Source: Artemisia argyi | Taxonomy: Eukaryota; Streptophyta; Magnoliopsida; Asterales; Asteraceae | Assembly: GCA_030686995.1 (NCBI GenBank) | Contig: CM060692.1 | Coordinates: 14,117,465-14,181,464 of the forward strand | Length of the DNA: 64,000 nt | Reading direction: 5' to 3' | Part shown: one piece after another, positions 22,369-34,373 of the stretch | Position numbering within the stretch: the stretch's first letter is position 1 | Layout of the letters: each line of letters starts with the position of its first letter | Position numbers and translations under genes: made by a program | The notes under the pieces: generated by a model | Databases searched by the model: none | Seen by the model: the letters and a program-made list of their open reading frames with translations, nothing else | What the model was told of the DNA's origin: nothing

Positions 22369-23136
22369 ATGGCAACCAACGAATTCTCCAACCTTAGGAT
22401 CACTAGGAGTCGTAGTACCACTAGAGACCTTGTCTTGCCTTATGCAGAACCCGAAAGAGAAATGTGTAGGTTAAGACGAACTCACTCAACTCCTGAACCA
22501 TCCAGCATTGCTATCGACTTTGATGCACCTCTTTCTGAGGAAAATTCAGAAAATCACATCACAACCCCTAGCTCCCACAACGAGATAAGTACCCCTATAA
22601 TACCCCCTCCTAAGCGTCTCAAGGACTACTCTTCCCCAACTCCTCGTGGCTTTTCAAATGCCATTGTCTACCCGAACGAACACACCAGTGAGGTCCTACA
22701 TGCACCCGATGTCTGGCTTGTCAAAAGTGTGTGTAAATTCAGCGGACTTGATGAGGAAAATCCAATCCAACACATCAAGAACTTCCTAAAAATAGTAGAC
22801 ACCCTCCATACGGATGGGGCTACTAGAGACACATCCCGATTGCGATTCTTTCCTTTCACCTTATATGAAAAAGCCCAAGAATGGTATGACAAACTCCCTT
22901 CTGAATCTATCTTCACATGGGAGCAACTTATATTCAAGTTCTATGAGAAGTTCTTTCCACCTAGAAAAACCTCAGCACTTAGAGATAGGATCCTCCGTTT
23001 CTGGAAGGAGAAGGACGAACCCTTCTATAAATCGTGGACTAGATTCAAAGATTCAATAAGACAAGTTCCCCATCATGGCATTGAGCTTTGGCTCTTGGTC
23101 CAAATCTTCTACGAAAATATCTCCTCTAATGACTGA
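22369..23136 (+). pseudogene. gag: E2 Gag, with in-frame premature stop
   Basis: The ATG at 22,369 follows a 5' leader that ends CCGCCATC; E3's leader ends almost identically. The 255 codons before the stop give a low-complexity N-terminus and then an Athila/Ty3 retrotransposon Gag domain (about residues 115-255) with EKAQEWYDKLPSESIFTWEQ, KFFPPRKTSALRDRILRF and QVPHHGIELWLLVQIFYENI. A TGA at 23,134-23,136 ends it, but the same frame continues open past the stop (NGINQSRKGRLANLSAEEGW) straight into the protease region. The stop is therefore a single lesion in a Gag-Pol polyprotein; CGA to TGA by methyl-C decay would fit. Gag forms the virus-like particle that packages element RNA. Confidence 0.88.
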
Positions 23137-25599
23137 AACGGAATTAACCAATCTAGGAAAGGAAGATTGGCCAATCTAAGTGCCGAGGAAGGATGGGATA
23201 GGATTGAAGAATATGCTCAAGACCAGGATGACACATGGGATGAACCTGAGTCGACTGTCAGAATTTCTGAGATCACCTCAGATCGGTTGAGCAAAATTCA
23301 CAAAAGAGTGGAATACATAGCTGGATCGCAGTTACCTAAACAGCTGTCGAATCCTTACTTGATCTGCGATTACTGTGGAGGCCCGCATGAGGTAGAAGAA
23401 TGCGGAGGAGCAGCCACAACTGAACATGCGTGCTTTTCAGGAGGGGACATTTATGCTGATCCCTCCCTTTTGCCTTTTTACCAAAACGACGATTACACCC
23501 TTTGGGGAAATCTGGTAAAGAGAAGAGAAGGGGAGGAAGGCCCTGAATTCAAAATCAGGAGCAATTTCGAAGATCACCTTGGTCACTTCACTCAAGAAAA
23601 AGACTTGCAAATGAAAGGGCTTAATGAGCTTTTCGACGAGCAGCAGGAGGGTATTGGAGAATTTTTCAACAAGCTTAACTCGGCCCTAGATAATCTCCAA
23701 ACGCCATTAGTGAGCAAAAAAGACCCCATGCTCGCGATAACCACACGAGCTGGAACGACAACCAAAGACCCTCCTTACCCAAACTCGTCCCCCATCACCC
23801 TCGATCCAGACAAACCTGGGGAGGAGGAGGAGGATGTCGGCATTATCACCCCAGACCAACCACCCGTGACGACCCCTTCCCCATCGGCCCTTCCTAACCC
23901 ACCTGTGAGAATTCCATTCCCATCCCGGTTAAGGAACCAGAAAACTGAGAATGATAACAAGAGGTTCTTGTCATACCTAAAAGACTCAGTTGTCACCATA
24001 CCTCTCCTTGATGCTTGCTATCACATGCCAAAGTATAACACATACTTCAAAAAGCTGCTCGCTAACAGGAAGAAACTCGAGGGTCTTGTGACCCTAGGGG
24101 AAGAATGCTCAGTGGTAACCCATCGAGGGCTACCAAAGAAGGTAGACAATCCGAGCAGCTTCACCTTGCCTTGCTCCATAGGACCTCTATCAATCAAGAA
24201 TGCTCTTGCCGATTTGGGAGCAAGTATCAATCTCATGCCTCACTCTATGTTCCGTAAACTAGGATATTCTGGATTGAAGTCTACCCGTATGAACATCCAA
24301 CTAGCCGATAGATCAGTCAAGTACCCCGTAGGAATATGCGAGAATGTGCTAGTCAAAGTTGGGAAATTCAAATTCCCGATCGACTTCGTAATCCTGGATA
24401 TGGAAGAGGATGACTTGGTACCTATCATCTTAGGTAGACCATTTCTTGCTACCGCTCGTGCAGTCATCGATGTCTACGATGGCAAATTGACCTTACGAGT
24501 GGGAGACGATAGCACAACCTTCGACATTAAGGATTCTATGGACCTCTCCCTCGAAGCAGCCAACCGGCTCTACTTTATCGGGGAAGTAGATGAACTCACA
24601 GATGTCATTGATAGTTGCGTCGATGAACAAATAGATGAAGGCTGGCTACGGGACGAGAGTTTTCTGCCTTTGCTAGGGGTGGAAAAGACGGAGGATGTTA
24701 ATGCAGTCTCCTTCTACCCCAGACAAGAGGCAACGGAGCATCTCGAGCTCCGAAAGCCCGAAAACAAGCTCAAACCTTCTATTATCGAACCTCCTAACGT
24801 TGATCTTAAAGAGCTTCCTAACCATTTGGAGTATGCCTTCCTTCAGGGGGAGGACCAACTCCCGGTAATCATAAACTCTTCCTTGGAACATGAACAAAAA
24901 GTTAAACTCTTAGAGGTCCTAAAAAAATACAAGGGGGTACTCGCATGGAGTGTGGCCGACATTAAGGGGATTGACTCAACTTTTTGCACACATAAGATTC
25001 TTATGGAGGAAGATTATAAACCTACTGTGCAACCCCAGAGGCGAGTGAACCCTAACATTAAGGAAGTAGTAAAGAAAGAAGTTATCAAACTTTTGGATGC
25101 AGGACTGATTTACCCGATCTCGGATAGCCCATGGGTCAGTCCTGTGCAGGTTGTACCTAAAAAGGGTGGAATGACTGTAGTAAAGAATGACAAGGGTGAG
25201 ATGGTGCCCCAGAGAACTGTCACTGGATGGCGGGTATGCATCGACTATCGAAAGCTCAATGATGCCACGAGGAAAGATCACTTTCCCTTACCATTCATTG
25301 ATCAGATGTTAGAGAGATTATCTGGACACGAGTACTATTGCTTCTTGGATGGATTCTCTGGATATTTTCAAATCCCCATAGCACCCGAGGACCAAGAAAA
25401 GACCACGTTTACTTGCCCCTATGGAACATTTGCTTACAAAAGGATGCCTTTTGGGCTATGTAATGCCCCCGCCACTTTCCAACGTTGCATGACCGCAATC
25501 TTTCACGAACTCATGGAAGACAGCATGGAAGTGTTCATGGATGACTTTTCAGTCTTCGGAAACTCCTACGACCGCTGTCTTGCTAATTTAGAAAAGATG
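23137..25599 (+). CDS. pol: E2 Pol, first part: Gag tail, protease, RT palm (interrupted by E3)
   Basis: Same frame as Gag. Counting from 23,167, the order is: a CCHC knuckle (CDYCGGPHEVEEC, about residues 65-77); a retropepsin with catalytic motif DLGAS (Asp at residue 349) and the flap/C-terminal signature ILGRPFLATARAVID; a linker; then reverse transcriptase with SPWVSPVQVVPKKGG, RVCIDYRKLNDATRKDHFPL, FTCPYGTFAYKRMPFGLCNA and the catalytic VFMDDFSVFG (residues 789-798). The frame breaks 18 residues after FMDD, where E3 inserted at target AGATG. The rest is at 32,265-34,373, in a compatible frame. Apart from the Gag stop I see no disabling change. The element copies its RNA into DNA inside Gag particles. 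Confidence 0.93.
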
Positions 25600-27008
25600 T
25601 GATGCGTGGGAATCGCACCTTGCTTTACCTCTCGAGGGATCTCGCGAGGCTTACAACCCCCACCAGGCAGTGTACCTGATCGTTGTAGTATAGTATAGTG
25701 ACAAGTACCGGGGGATTGATCGTTCAGCTTAGGAATAGTGTCGCTAGGATTAGAAAACCTAATTAATAGTTCTAGAGATGAAAGATGATTATTTTTTGTG
25801 TTTTTATGTTTTAATGAAAGCAAGTAAAATCTCGGGTTTTGAAGGAGTGGGCGGAATTAGTTGCTATTCAACTAACCCAAAACTATTATATATTTAAATT
25901 AAACTAATGAAAATGAAATTAAACTAATATTAAACTAAGGTTGTGAGCAGTATGTGGAGAAATTGTGTTTACTTAGACTTCATTACTCCCTAGATATCTT
26001 TTACATGTCAATTACTTGTTATACTTGTATGGATGACGGATTGTATTCCTTAATACCATTCGTGGGGTGGCATACATAACTCCCCAACTCTATGAGCTCT
26101 TATCTCCTCCTACACCATGACCCAGCACAACTATAGGGATTGTAAACAGTGGCTCATGCATTAAATACAACCAATAAAGACCTAGTACGCCTCGGTTCAT
26201 GTTTCTTAAGACGTTCAAGCATGTTACCATTGGAGATCTGCCAGTTTTCTTAAGCCTAACATATAATATCATTCATCCAAGAACAAGAATAGACAAGTAA
26301 TCAACACATAATCAACATCTAGGTTTCATTAGATCTAAGCAAACACAAAGAAAATCTAGCCTAGCATAGTAGAATTAAGATAAGAACAAAAGATAAACAA
26401 CCAACACATAGACATATTGATTGAATTAAGAGTACACTTATCTCAATTACAATGCAAGGTCTCAAGGGTTTGGAACCCTTGAAGAACCTGTAAAAGAGGC
26501 ACCAAAATCGTCTTTAGGGTTTTACCAAAAATTCTCCTCTTAATGAAAAAAACTAGAAAACTATATATAGGAAAATCGTCCTGACGGCGTCAAGAGTTAA
26601 ATCTGACGCCGTCAACTCGCCGCCATAAACTTCCTCGGACGCCCTAGATCCACTTGTGACGGCCTATGTGACACCGTCACCGCCTACGGTAAATTAATCT
26701 TGGCCACTTTGACGCCGTCATCTACTCATCTGACGCCGTCACCAGCTACGATAAAATATTCATCATGTCTGACGCCGTCAAGACTCAAGTCGTGACGCCG
26801 TCACCTTGTATTTCCAGCTTGGATTTTTGGTACTTTGTCGTTTTCTTCACTTTATGCTCCAAAAACGTCCAAAATAGCCTCTTTTCCAGAATTCACTCTC
26901 CAAACACCTAAAATCACAAAAGGAACGATTTAGGGCAATATTTGATCAAATAAAGTCGGATTCGGGCTTAAATGACCCCCTAAAAACGGATCATTTTTCG
27001 CCTCATCA
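25600..27008 (-). repeat. E3 3' LTR
   Basis: 1,409 bp, same length as the 5' LTR at 30,851-32,259 and nearly identical to it. Includes the dyad array (26,582-26,803) and the TATA box (26,561-26,570, minus strand). Confidence 0.92.
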
Positions 27009-29467
27009 TATACCCTTACACTTGAGATTTGCTTGTCCTCAAGCAAATGAGCTTTTATTCTACTCAAAAGACAAGTTAGGGGTCATTTAACACTAATATA
27101 AAAGTAATTACAACAAATAATTGTTCCACAAAAGACCAATAGACAAGCACGGAGGTCATACACAAGCACCTCACAAATAGTGTTTAGATACTCACATCTC
27201 TCGGGTGTAATAAAGTAATATAACATTATGGAAATGGAAGATATCTCTCACTACCTGTCATAGCAAAATAGATTACCATAGGCTTGGGAAAGGATCAAAC
27301 CTCCACCACATGGCGTAAGCACCTAGGATAAACTATCAAAGAGGTCTTTTTAAAGGGTTATAACGTTAGGTGTAGGGATATGAATTACACGGTTTTGTTG
27401 GATAAAGGGAATTTTACTGGTGGCGAGTTAACAATCTTAGTAAATTACATGTACAAGATGGCGTTGCTAAGCCAAAACTAGACTCGACTTAAGCTAATAA
27501 ATGAAAAATAACAAAAACATAAAATGAACATAGAATGAAAACGGGATGGTAGTCCGTATGTTTTTTCTTTTTTTTTTTCTTTTTCTATTTTTTTTTTTTT
27601 TTTTTTTTTTTTTTACATACACTCTTACCCTACCATCCAAAATAATACATCATAGGGGTTTGAGCAATCCCCTTACACTTGAATCTTTACATACTTTACA
27701 TTAGACTAATCTAATGACTCGAATTAAGAAAATCAAAACACTTGGAGCACTTTTAAGATTAACGTACATATGGGGGTAATAATATGATGTTCTTCCCCAT
27801 TACTCCATAAAATAAGTACTTACCCATGAGTCCCAATCGTCCCAAAACAATATGTACAAGGATATGACTCGACTTAGCAACCATGTAATCAATTAGAAAG
27901 TTAACTTAGGGTTTAACAAATAACAATAATGCACTAAAAATGAGTGCATACACGGAAGGCTAAGGCGATTTGGGTGTACATTTAAGTGGGGTGTAACAAA
28001 TTCTTCCTTTAAGTAAAATGCTTAAAGTTAGAAACGAAAAGATAGGCTCGGAGGGGTGTACTAGGGGTTTCGTGTACTAAAAATGAGTACAACGCTAAGG
28101 GTGTGGGAAAAATTAGTTGACTTAACTAGCCAAGTAATATGACTTAAATGGTCAAGTAATTATGATACGGGTTTAACACAAGGGTGATCCTAATGCCTCT
28201 TATCATGTAGTAAATCCTACCACACGAATGTAGTCTCACTAGCGGTCTCGGGATGCATCACTAACGCAAGTTCTAGAATCTAAATGCTACCGGTACACTC
28301 ATAAGCACCAATAATAAATGCTTTTCCTATCAAAACTAAAGGCGAACCTCACATCTTTGGGTGGAAAATTTTTCTGAATATACGGTTATGTGCTAGTCAT
28401 ATAACCTCCTATCCATGAGACGCTTGCTATGGCTAAAGTTTCACTCCTAAATGTTGTAAAAAATTTTAAATTTGGCGCTAAAATTACACTAACAAGTATT
28501 TCTCATAGTTTTATTACTCATCTACTATCAAACAAAACAAACTCAAGCGAAAGTGCATATGTAAGGTATCATCTTTTTACCCTCCCCTTACACTTAGGAT
28601 GAACATTGTCCCCAATGTTCAAATAAAGAATGTAAAAGTTAAAAGTAAAAAGAATGAAATCAAATACTCCCCTGATTCGCTCGGTATGGATTTTAGGTTG
28701 GCCAGGTTAAATCTTCCTCCAAGAAAATGAACAATCAAAGCTTCCCATCCAGAATATAAATCATCTTCTTGTCTTAAATAACCTGTAGATCCTGACAAAA
28801 GTAGACAAGGCAACCTCGCGTAAAATCGGCAGCATCCTATATAAGTTACTAAATCCTAGAAAACAAAGTAAGATATAATGCTTGTGGAATGAAGTTTGCA
28901 GATTTCCTGGAGATTATAAAACTTAATAAATCACAAAAACCATAAGACTCCGTTAGAAAAACAAAACTGGTAAAATTTCCAGATTTTTGACTCCTGACGC
29001 CGTCAAGAGCAATTCCTTGACGCCGTCAGAATGGACCTGCAGAAATCTTTATGTTAAGTTTCCGGAAAATTTCTGGAAAAATCTTGTCCTACTTCCTGGA
29101 AAATCCTGCAAAACTTCATTATGACTCAATACAAGCATTTGACTTTAACAATTACGAATATACATGTTCATTAAATATTGTGGAGAATCATGATCGGTTT
29201 GTTTCTTAAAAACATATTTGGGGTTTCCCCTTACACTTATCTTTTGCAAAAATACCTTTAGGTTGAAGTTAAGACTAGGCTAAACAACATAATAAAGTAT
29301 TTCCACATTCTAATTGAGAAACATGATCAACCAACAATAAAAATAAAACATGCATACGGAAGCAAATAACAATCAAACAATTAAAATCACACAAAACATG
29401 GGTTGCCTCCCAAGAAGCGCTTTTCTTTATTTACGAGTCTTGTAGCTAGACTCAAAGTCGTGGGTTA
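27009..29467 (-). other. E3 3' noncoding region
   Basis: No ORF. Shared, in inverted orientation, with E2 (34,374-35,771 plus 45,845-46,892) and, in the same orientation, with E1 (48,835-51,334). It holds a poly-T/poly-A tract (27,564-27,614), two TGACGCCGTCA dyads (about 28,995-29,030) and four copies of a purine tract (minus strand AAGTGTAAGGGG-like, at about 27,012, 27,670, 28,585 and 29,228). Confidence 0.8.
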
Positions 29468-30679
29468 CTACGTTTTCCTATCCCGCAAAATGAATGCGGT
29501 CTCAAACATCTTAACCAGTCTCTTATCCTTCCTATACTCGGGGCCTAAAGCTAAACATTTCGAGTAATAGATCTCTTTCTTTTTGTAACCTCCAATGTCT
29601 CTCTCTTCCTCACTCTTAATCTTAATCACGGGGATGTTGTCAACATCGAGATCCTTAACCTCTCTAAACCTCTCTTCTTTATGGGGCATCCTATATCTAA
29701 TGTTCTTTTCTTTGGTTGCGAATGTGATAATGCCCTCATCATGGTCGTAAGTCATTTTAGAGGTTTTAACAAAAGGTTCTCCTAAAACAATCTAACACAA
29801 AGATTGATCAATAATTCCCCTAACATCTTCTAAGATCATAAAGTCACACCTATAGACAAAACTCCCAACGAAAACATGTAACCCTCGAACCCGCTCAACA
29901 AAATTACTCATGCGATTAGGGTTGTAAGGGTCCCGCCTAGATTTCAACTTTTTGTTCATGATCCAATTATAATAAAGCCTAGACATGATGTTCATTGGTG
30001 CCTTTAAATCGATATAAGTGTGTTCTCTAATCATATGACCAATTATGCATGGAACCTTAAGATTCATAGGATTGTGTTTCCTAATCCATGGGTGTTTTTG
30101 GTGCTTTGCGGGGCAAGGGCATTTTAGAAGGAACTTATGGTACCTCAATTCCTCAAGGGTTGGTGTGGAGTTCCTAATTATTCTATCATCATCCCATGGC
30201 CCTTCCCTACAAGTGTTACTCCCCAACTTGATTTCACATTCATTCATCTCATTGACCTTCATTATTTCATCATTTCCCCTTTTTAGTTGGTTGTGTTGCA
30301 AAATAACTTCCTTGGGTAAGATGAATCTAGTTAAGAAGAAGGAAGCAAGATCGTCCCAAGAGGAGACGGACCTTTCGGGGAGTTGGAATAACCATTGAAG
30401 AGCCCGACCATGTAAAGAGAATTGAAAGAGGGCTAAAAGTCCCTCTTCTTGATTATCAACACCTATTCCTATAGAATTGGTAATTTTTAGGTAGTTCTCA
30501 AGGTGTTGGGTTGGGTTTTCGAAGAAATACCCATAGAATGCACACCCGTCTTGCACCAATCGAATGGTGCCGGATGGCAAACGGATGGTCCTTATAGGTG
30601 GTTGGATCGGTTGTGGTAGGTTTTGTGGGTGGTTTTGTTGCGGTGGGTTGATGGGTTCAAAGATGTTACCACCTTCCAT
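29468..30679 (-). pseudogene. E3 Gag plus retropepsin-like protein, one in-frame stop
   Basis: Starts at ATG 30,679 in the same leader context as E2 Gag. The first part is a Gag remnant (TIRLVQDGCAFYGYFFENPT, ALFQFSLHGRALQWLFQLPE, SVSSWDDLASFFLTRFILP). A long deletion then joins it to a retropepsin-like domain: YIDLKAPMNIMSRLYYNWIM, RVRGLHVFVGSFVYRCDFMI. An in-frame TAG (about 29,792-29,794) follows SLC. The frame then continues through VLGEPF (compare ILGRPF in E2), YRMPHKEERF and CLALGPEYRKDKR to a stop at 29,468. The active-site Gly of DLGAS is Lys here (DLKAP), so proteolytic function is doubtful. The C-terminal tail is shared with E1 and is not part of ordinary Athila protease. Confidence 0.8.
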
Positions 30680-30825
30680 GATGTCGGATGGTAAAGAGTT
30701 ACGAACAGAAGCACGAAGAAATAAGATAGACTAAAGAAGACCTAAAAATAAAAATAAAATCTTACTAGAAAGGAATCTAGCAAGTAGACCTAATAAAAAG
30801 AAATCCTAACCTAGACAATAACTAT

Positions 30826-30844
30826 TCCCCAGGCTGCGGCGCCA
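30826..30844 (-). other. E3 primer binding site
   Basis: Minus-strand TGGCGCCGCAGCCTGGGGA, next to the 5' LTR at 30,851, tRNA-Asp type as in E2. Confidence 0.8.
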
Positions 30845-30850
30845 AAAACT

Positions 30851-32259
30851 TGATGCGTGGGAATCGCACCTTGCTTTACCTCTCGAGGGATCTCGCGAGG
30901 CTTACAACCCCCACCAGGCAGTGTACCTGATCGTTGTAGTATAGTATAGTGACAAGTACCGGGGGATTGATCGTTCAGCTTAGGAATAGTGTCGCTAGGA
31001 TTAGAAAACCTAATTAATAGTTCTAGAGATGAAAGATGATTATTTCTTGTGTTTTTATGTTTTAATGAAAGCAAGTAAAATCTCGGGTTTTGAAGGAGTG
31101 GGCGGAATTAGTTGCTATTCAACTAACCCAAAACTATTATATATTTAAATTAAACTAATGAAAATGAAATTAAACTAATATTAAACTAAGGTTGTGAGCA
31201 GTATGTGGAGAAATTGTGTTTACTTAGACTTCATTACTCCCTAGATATCTTTTACATGTCAATTACTTGTTATACTTGTATGGATGACGGATTGTATTCC
31301 TTAATACCATTCGTGGGGTGGCATACATAACTCCCCAACTCTATGAGCTCTTATCTCCTCCTACACCATGACCCAGCACAACTATAGGGATTGTAAACAG
31401 TGGCTCATGCATTAAATACAACCAATAAAGACCTAGTACGCCTCGGTTCATGTTTCTTAAGACGTTCAAGCATGTTACCATTGGAGATCTGCCAGTTTTC
31501 TTAAGCCTAACATATAATATCATTCATCCAAGAACAAGAATAGACAAGTAATCAACACATAATCAACATCTAGGTTTCATTAGATCTAAGCAAACACAAA
31601 GAAAATCTAGCCTAGCATAGTAGAATTAAGATAAGAACAAAAGATAAACAACCAACACATAGACATATTGATTGAATTAAGAGTACACTTATCTCAATTA
31701 CAATGCAAGGTCTCAAGGGTTTGGAACCCTTGAAGAACCTGTAAAAGAGGCACCAAAATCGTCTTTAGGGTTTTACCAAAACTTCTTCTCTTAATGAAAA
31801 AAACTAGAAAACTATATATAGGAAAATCGTCCTGACGGCGTCAAGAGTTAAATCTGACGCCGTCAACTCGCCGCCATAAACTTCCTCGGACGCCCTAGAT
31901 CCACTTGTGACGGCCTATGTGACGCCGTCACCACCTACGGTAAATTAATCTTGGCCACTTTGACGCCGTCATCTACTCATCTGACGCCGTCACCAGCTAC
32001 GGTAAAATATTCATCATGTCTGACGCCGTCAAGACTCAAGTCGTGACGCCGTCACCTTGTATTTCCAGCTTGGATTTTTGGTACTTTGTCGTTTTCTTCA
32101 CTTTATGCTCCAAAAACGTCCAAAATAGCCTCTTTTCCAGAATTCACTCTCCAAACACCTAAAATCACAAAAGGAACGATTTAGGGCAATATTTGATCAA
32201 ATAAAGTCGGATTCGGGCTTAAATGACCCCCTAAAAACGGATCATTTTTCGCCTCATCA
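30851..32259 (-). repeat. E3 5' LTR
   Basis: 1,409 bp. Read on the minus strand it contains the dyad array (32,054-31,832) and then the TATA box CTATATATAG (31,821-31,812), in the same layout as E2. Confidence 0.92.
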
Positions 32260-32264
32260 AGATG

Positions 32265-34373
32265 CTTAAGCGTTGTGAGGAAACCAACTTGGTGTTAAAC
32301 TGGGAAAAGTGTCATTTCATGGTAAAGGAAGGGATTGTGTTAGGGCATAAGATCTCAGGGAACGGAATAGAAGTGGACCAAGCTAAAGTTGAAGCTATAT
32401 CTAAGTTACCATACCCCACGACTGTTAAGGCAATACGCAGCTTTTTGGGGCACGCCGGATTTTATCGGAGATTCATCAAGGACTTCTCCAAAATTGCCCG
32501 ACCAATGACTCAATTGCTTGTGAAGGATGCTCCGTTCGATTTTTCCCAAGAATGCAAAGATGCTTTAGATCTCTTAAAAAGGGAACTCACACAAGCTCCA
32601 ATCATGATCACACCCAACTGGGAGTTACCATTTGAAATCATGTGTGACGCTAGCGATTTCGCTGTCGGGGCTGTATTAGGTCAACGACGTGACAAACTTT
32701 TCCAACCTATTTACTACGCTAGCAAAACCATGAATCCCGCTCAAGAGAACTACTCCACCACCGAAAAAGAATTATTAGCCGTTGTATTTGCATTCGATAA
32801 ATTCCGACAATATCTTGTCCTTTCAAAGACAGTCGTCTTCACTGATCCCTCAGCTCTTCGATATCTGTTTGCGAAGCAGGATGCCAAGCCACGACTAATT
32901 TGGTGGATCTTGTTGTTACAAGAATTCGATGTTGAGATTCGCGATAAGAGGGGGGCAGAGAATCTGGCCGCAGATCATTTATCTCGTCTTGAAAACCCCT
33001 TGGATAAGCACGATAGAAGTGAGATTAGGGATTCGTTTCCTGACGAACAACTAATGTCAATGATTGATTCGGAGCCATGGTACGCCGACTTTGCTAATTA
33101 CTTCGCAAGTAGATGTAGACTTGTTCCAGAACACCTGACTAAGTACGAGAGGAAGAAGTTCTTTTCCCAGCTAAAATACTACTTCTGGGATGAACCCTTT
33201 TTATTCCGAAGGTGTCCTGACCACATTATAAGGCGTTGTGTTTCGGAAAATGAGGCAGTTAAGATTATGAGGGAATGTCACTCTGGTCCCTCGGGCGGGC
33301 ATCATGGGATAAACGTTACCGCCCGAAAGATTCTCGATGCTGGATTCTATTGGCCCACAATTTTCCATGATGTAAAAGAAATGGTGCAGGCGTGCGATGC
33401 ATGTCAACGAGCCGGAAATATATCACATAGGGATGAAGCACCTCAGAACTTTATACAAGTTTGTGAGGTATTCGATGTTTGGGGGATTGACTTCATGGGA
33501 CCCTTTCCATCCTCAGGGGGAAACGAGTACATCTTAGTCGCCATTGACTATGTTTCAAAATGGGTTGAGGCACAAGCCCTTAGGACCAATGATGCAAGAG
33601 TAGTTATTCATTTCCTGAAAAAGCTTTTCGCAAGATTCGGGATTCCGAAAGCTCTCATCAGTGATAGGGGAACACATTTCTGCAATGCACAAATGGAAAA
33701 GGTCATGAAGAGGTATGGAGTACCCCATCGATTCTCCACCGCCTATCATCCACAGACCAATGGCCAAGTCGAAAACACCAATAGAGCTATTAAAAGAATA
33801 CTTGAAAAAACGGTTAGTCAAAACAGAAAGGACTGGTCATTTAAACTCGACGAAGCCTTATGGGCATTCCGAACTGCCTACAAAACACCTATTGGAACAA
33901 CCCCATTCCGCATGGTGTATGGTAAGGCATGTCACTTACCAGTAGAATTAGAACACAAGGCTTATTGGGCGCTTAAGGCATGCAACTTAGATTACACAAC
34001 AACTGGAAATAATAGGTTTTTGCAATTACACGAGCTTGATAAGCTTAGACTAGAAGCCTACGAATCCTCCATCACATATAAAGAAAGAGCTAAAAGATGG
34101 CATGACCAGAGAATTAAGAAACCCAAAGAATTTTCAGAGGGGGACAAGGTCCTATTATACAATTCTCGGTTGAGATTATTTCCGGGAAAACTTAAGTCTA
34201 GATGGTATGGACCGTTCACGGTAAAGAACTCTTCGAAATTTGGAGCGGTAGTGTTAATAGATGATGAAGGTAGGGAATTCACGGTTAACATACAACGTGT
34301 AAAACACTACCAAGAAAACAACAATGAAATGATTAGTGAGGAGGATGTGACGTTTGATGATGAGATCACGTAG
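32265..34373 (+). CDS. pol: E2 Pol, second part: RT thumb, RNase H, integrase
   Basis: Continues the E2 polyprotein after E3. Counting from the ATG at 32,262: the end of RT ([39 protein letters not shown]); RNase H with the catalytic CDASD (Asp at residue 129), [19 protein letters not shown] and ADHLSRLEN; and integrase with the HHCC zinc finger ([10 protein letters not shown]...CDACQRAG), the DDE triad at Asp410 (WGIDFMGPF), Asp468 (LISDRGTHF) and Glu504 (NGQVENTNR), spacing DX35E, then a C-terminal domain. All catalytic residues are intact. It ends at TAG 34,371-34,373. No chromodomain is seen, as expected for Athila. Confidence 0.93.
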   Translation, partial: LKRCEETNLVLNWEKCHFMVKEGIVLGHKISGNGIEVDQAKVEAISKLPYPTTVKAIRSFLGHAGFYRRFIKDFSKIARPMTQLLVKDAPFDFSQECKDALDLLKRELTQAPIMITPNWELPFEIMCDASDFAVGAVLGQRRDKLFQPIYYASKTMNPAQENYSTTEKELLAVVFAFDKFRQYLVLSKTVVFTDPSALRYLFAKQDAKPRLIWWILLLQEFDVEIRDKRGAENLAADHLSRLENPLDKHDRSEIRDSFPDEQLMSMIDSEPWYADFANYFASRCRLVPEHLTKYERKKFFSQLKYYFWDEPFLFRRCPDHIIRRCVSENEAVKIMRECHSGPSGGHHGINVTARKILDAGFYWPTIFHDVKEMVQACDACQRAGNISHRDEAPQNFIQVCEVFDVWGIDFMGPFPSSGGNEYILVAIDYVSKWVEAQALRTNDARVVIHFLKKLFARFGIPKALISDRGTHFCNAQMEKVMKRYGVPHRFSTAYHPQTNGQVENTNRAIKRILEKTVSQNRKDWSFKLDEALWAFRTAYKTPIGTTPFRMVYGKACHLPVELEHKAYWALKACNLDYTTTGNNRFLQLHELDKLRLEAYESSITYKERAKRWHDQRIKKPKEFSEGDKVLLYNSRLRLFPGKLKSRWYGPFTVKNSSKFGAVVLIDDEGREFTVNIQRVKHYQENNNEMISEEDVTFDDEIT

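Larger units (their letters stand above)
25600..32259 (-). mobile_element. E3: non-autonomous Athila-derived retrotransposon inside E2 pol
   Basis: 6,660 bp, minus orientation, target duplication AGATG (25,595-25,599 and 32,260-32,264). Two LTRs of 1,409 bp each (25,600-27,008 and 30,851-32,259) differ at only about seven positions by eye. PBS at 30,826-30,844 on the minus strand. It carries a decayed Gag and retropepsin-like ORF but no RT, RNase H or integrase, and about 2.4 kb of 3' noncoding sequence shared with E1 and E2. Confidence 0.93.

Noticed and set aside
24976..25281. 101-codon antisense frame in E2 pol
   Set aside because: Complement of the conserved reverse transcriptase.
26090..26272. 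60-codon minus-strand frame, repeated at 31,341-31,523
   Set aside because: Lies in the E3 LTRs; carried by LTR identity only.
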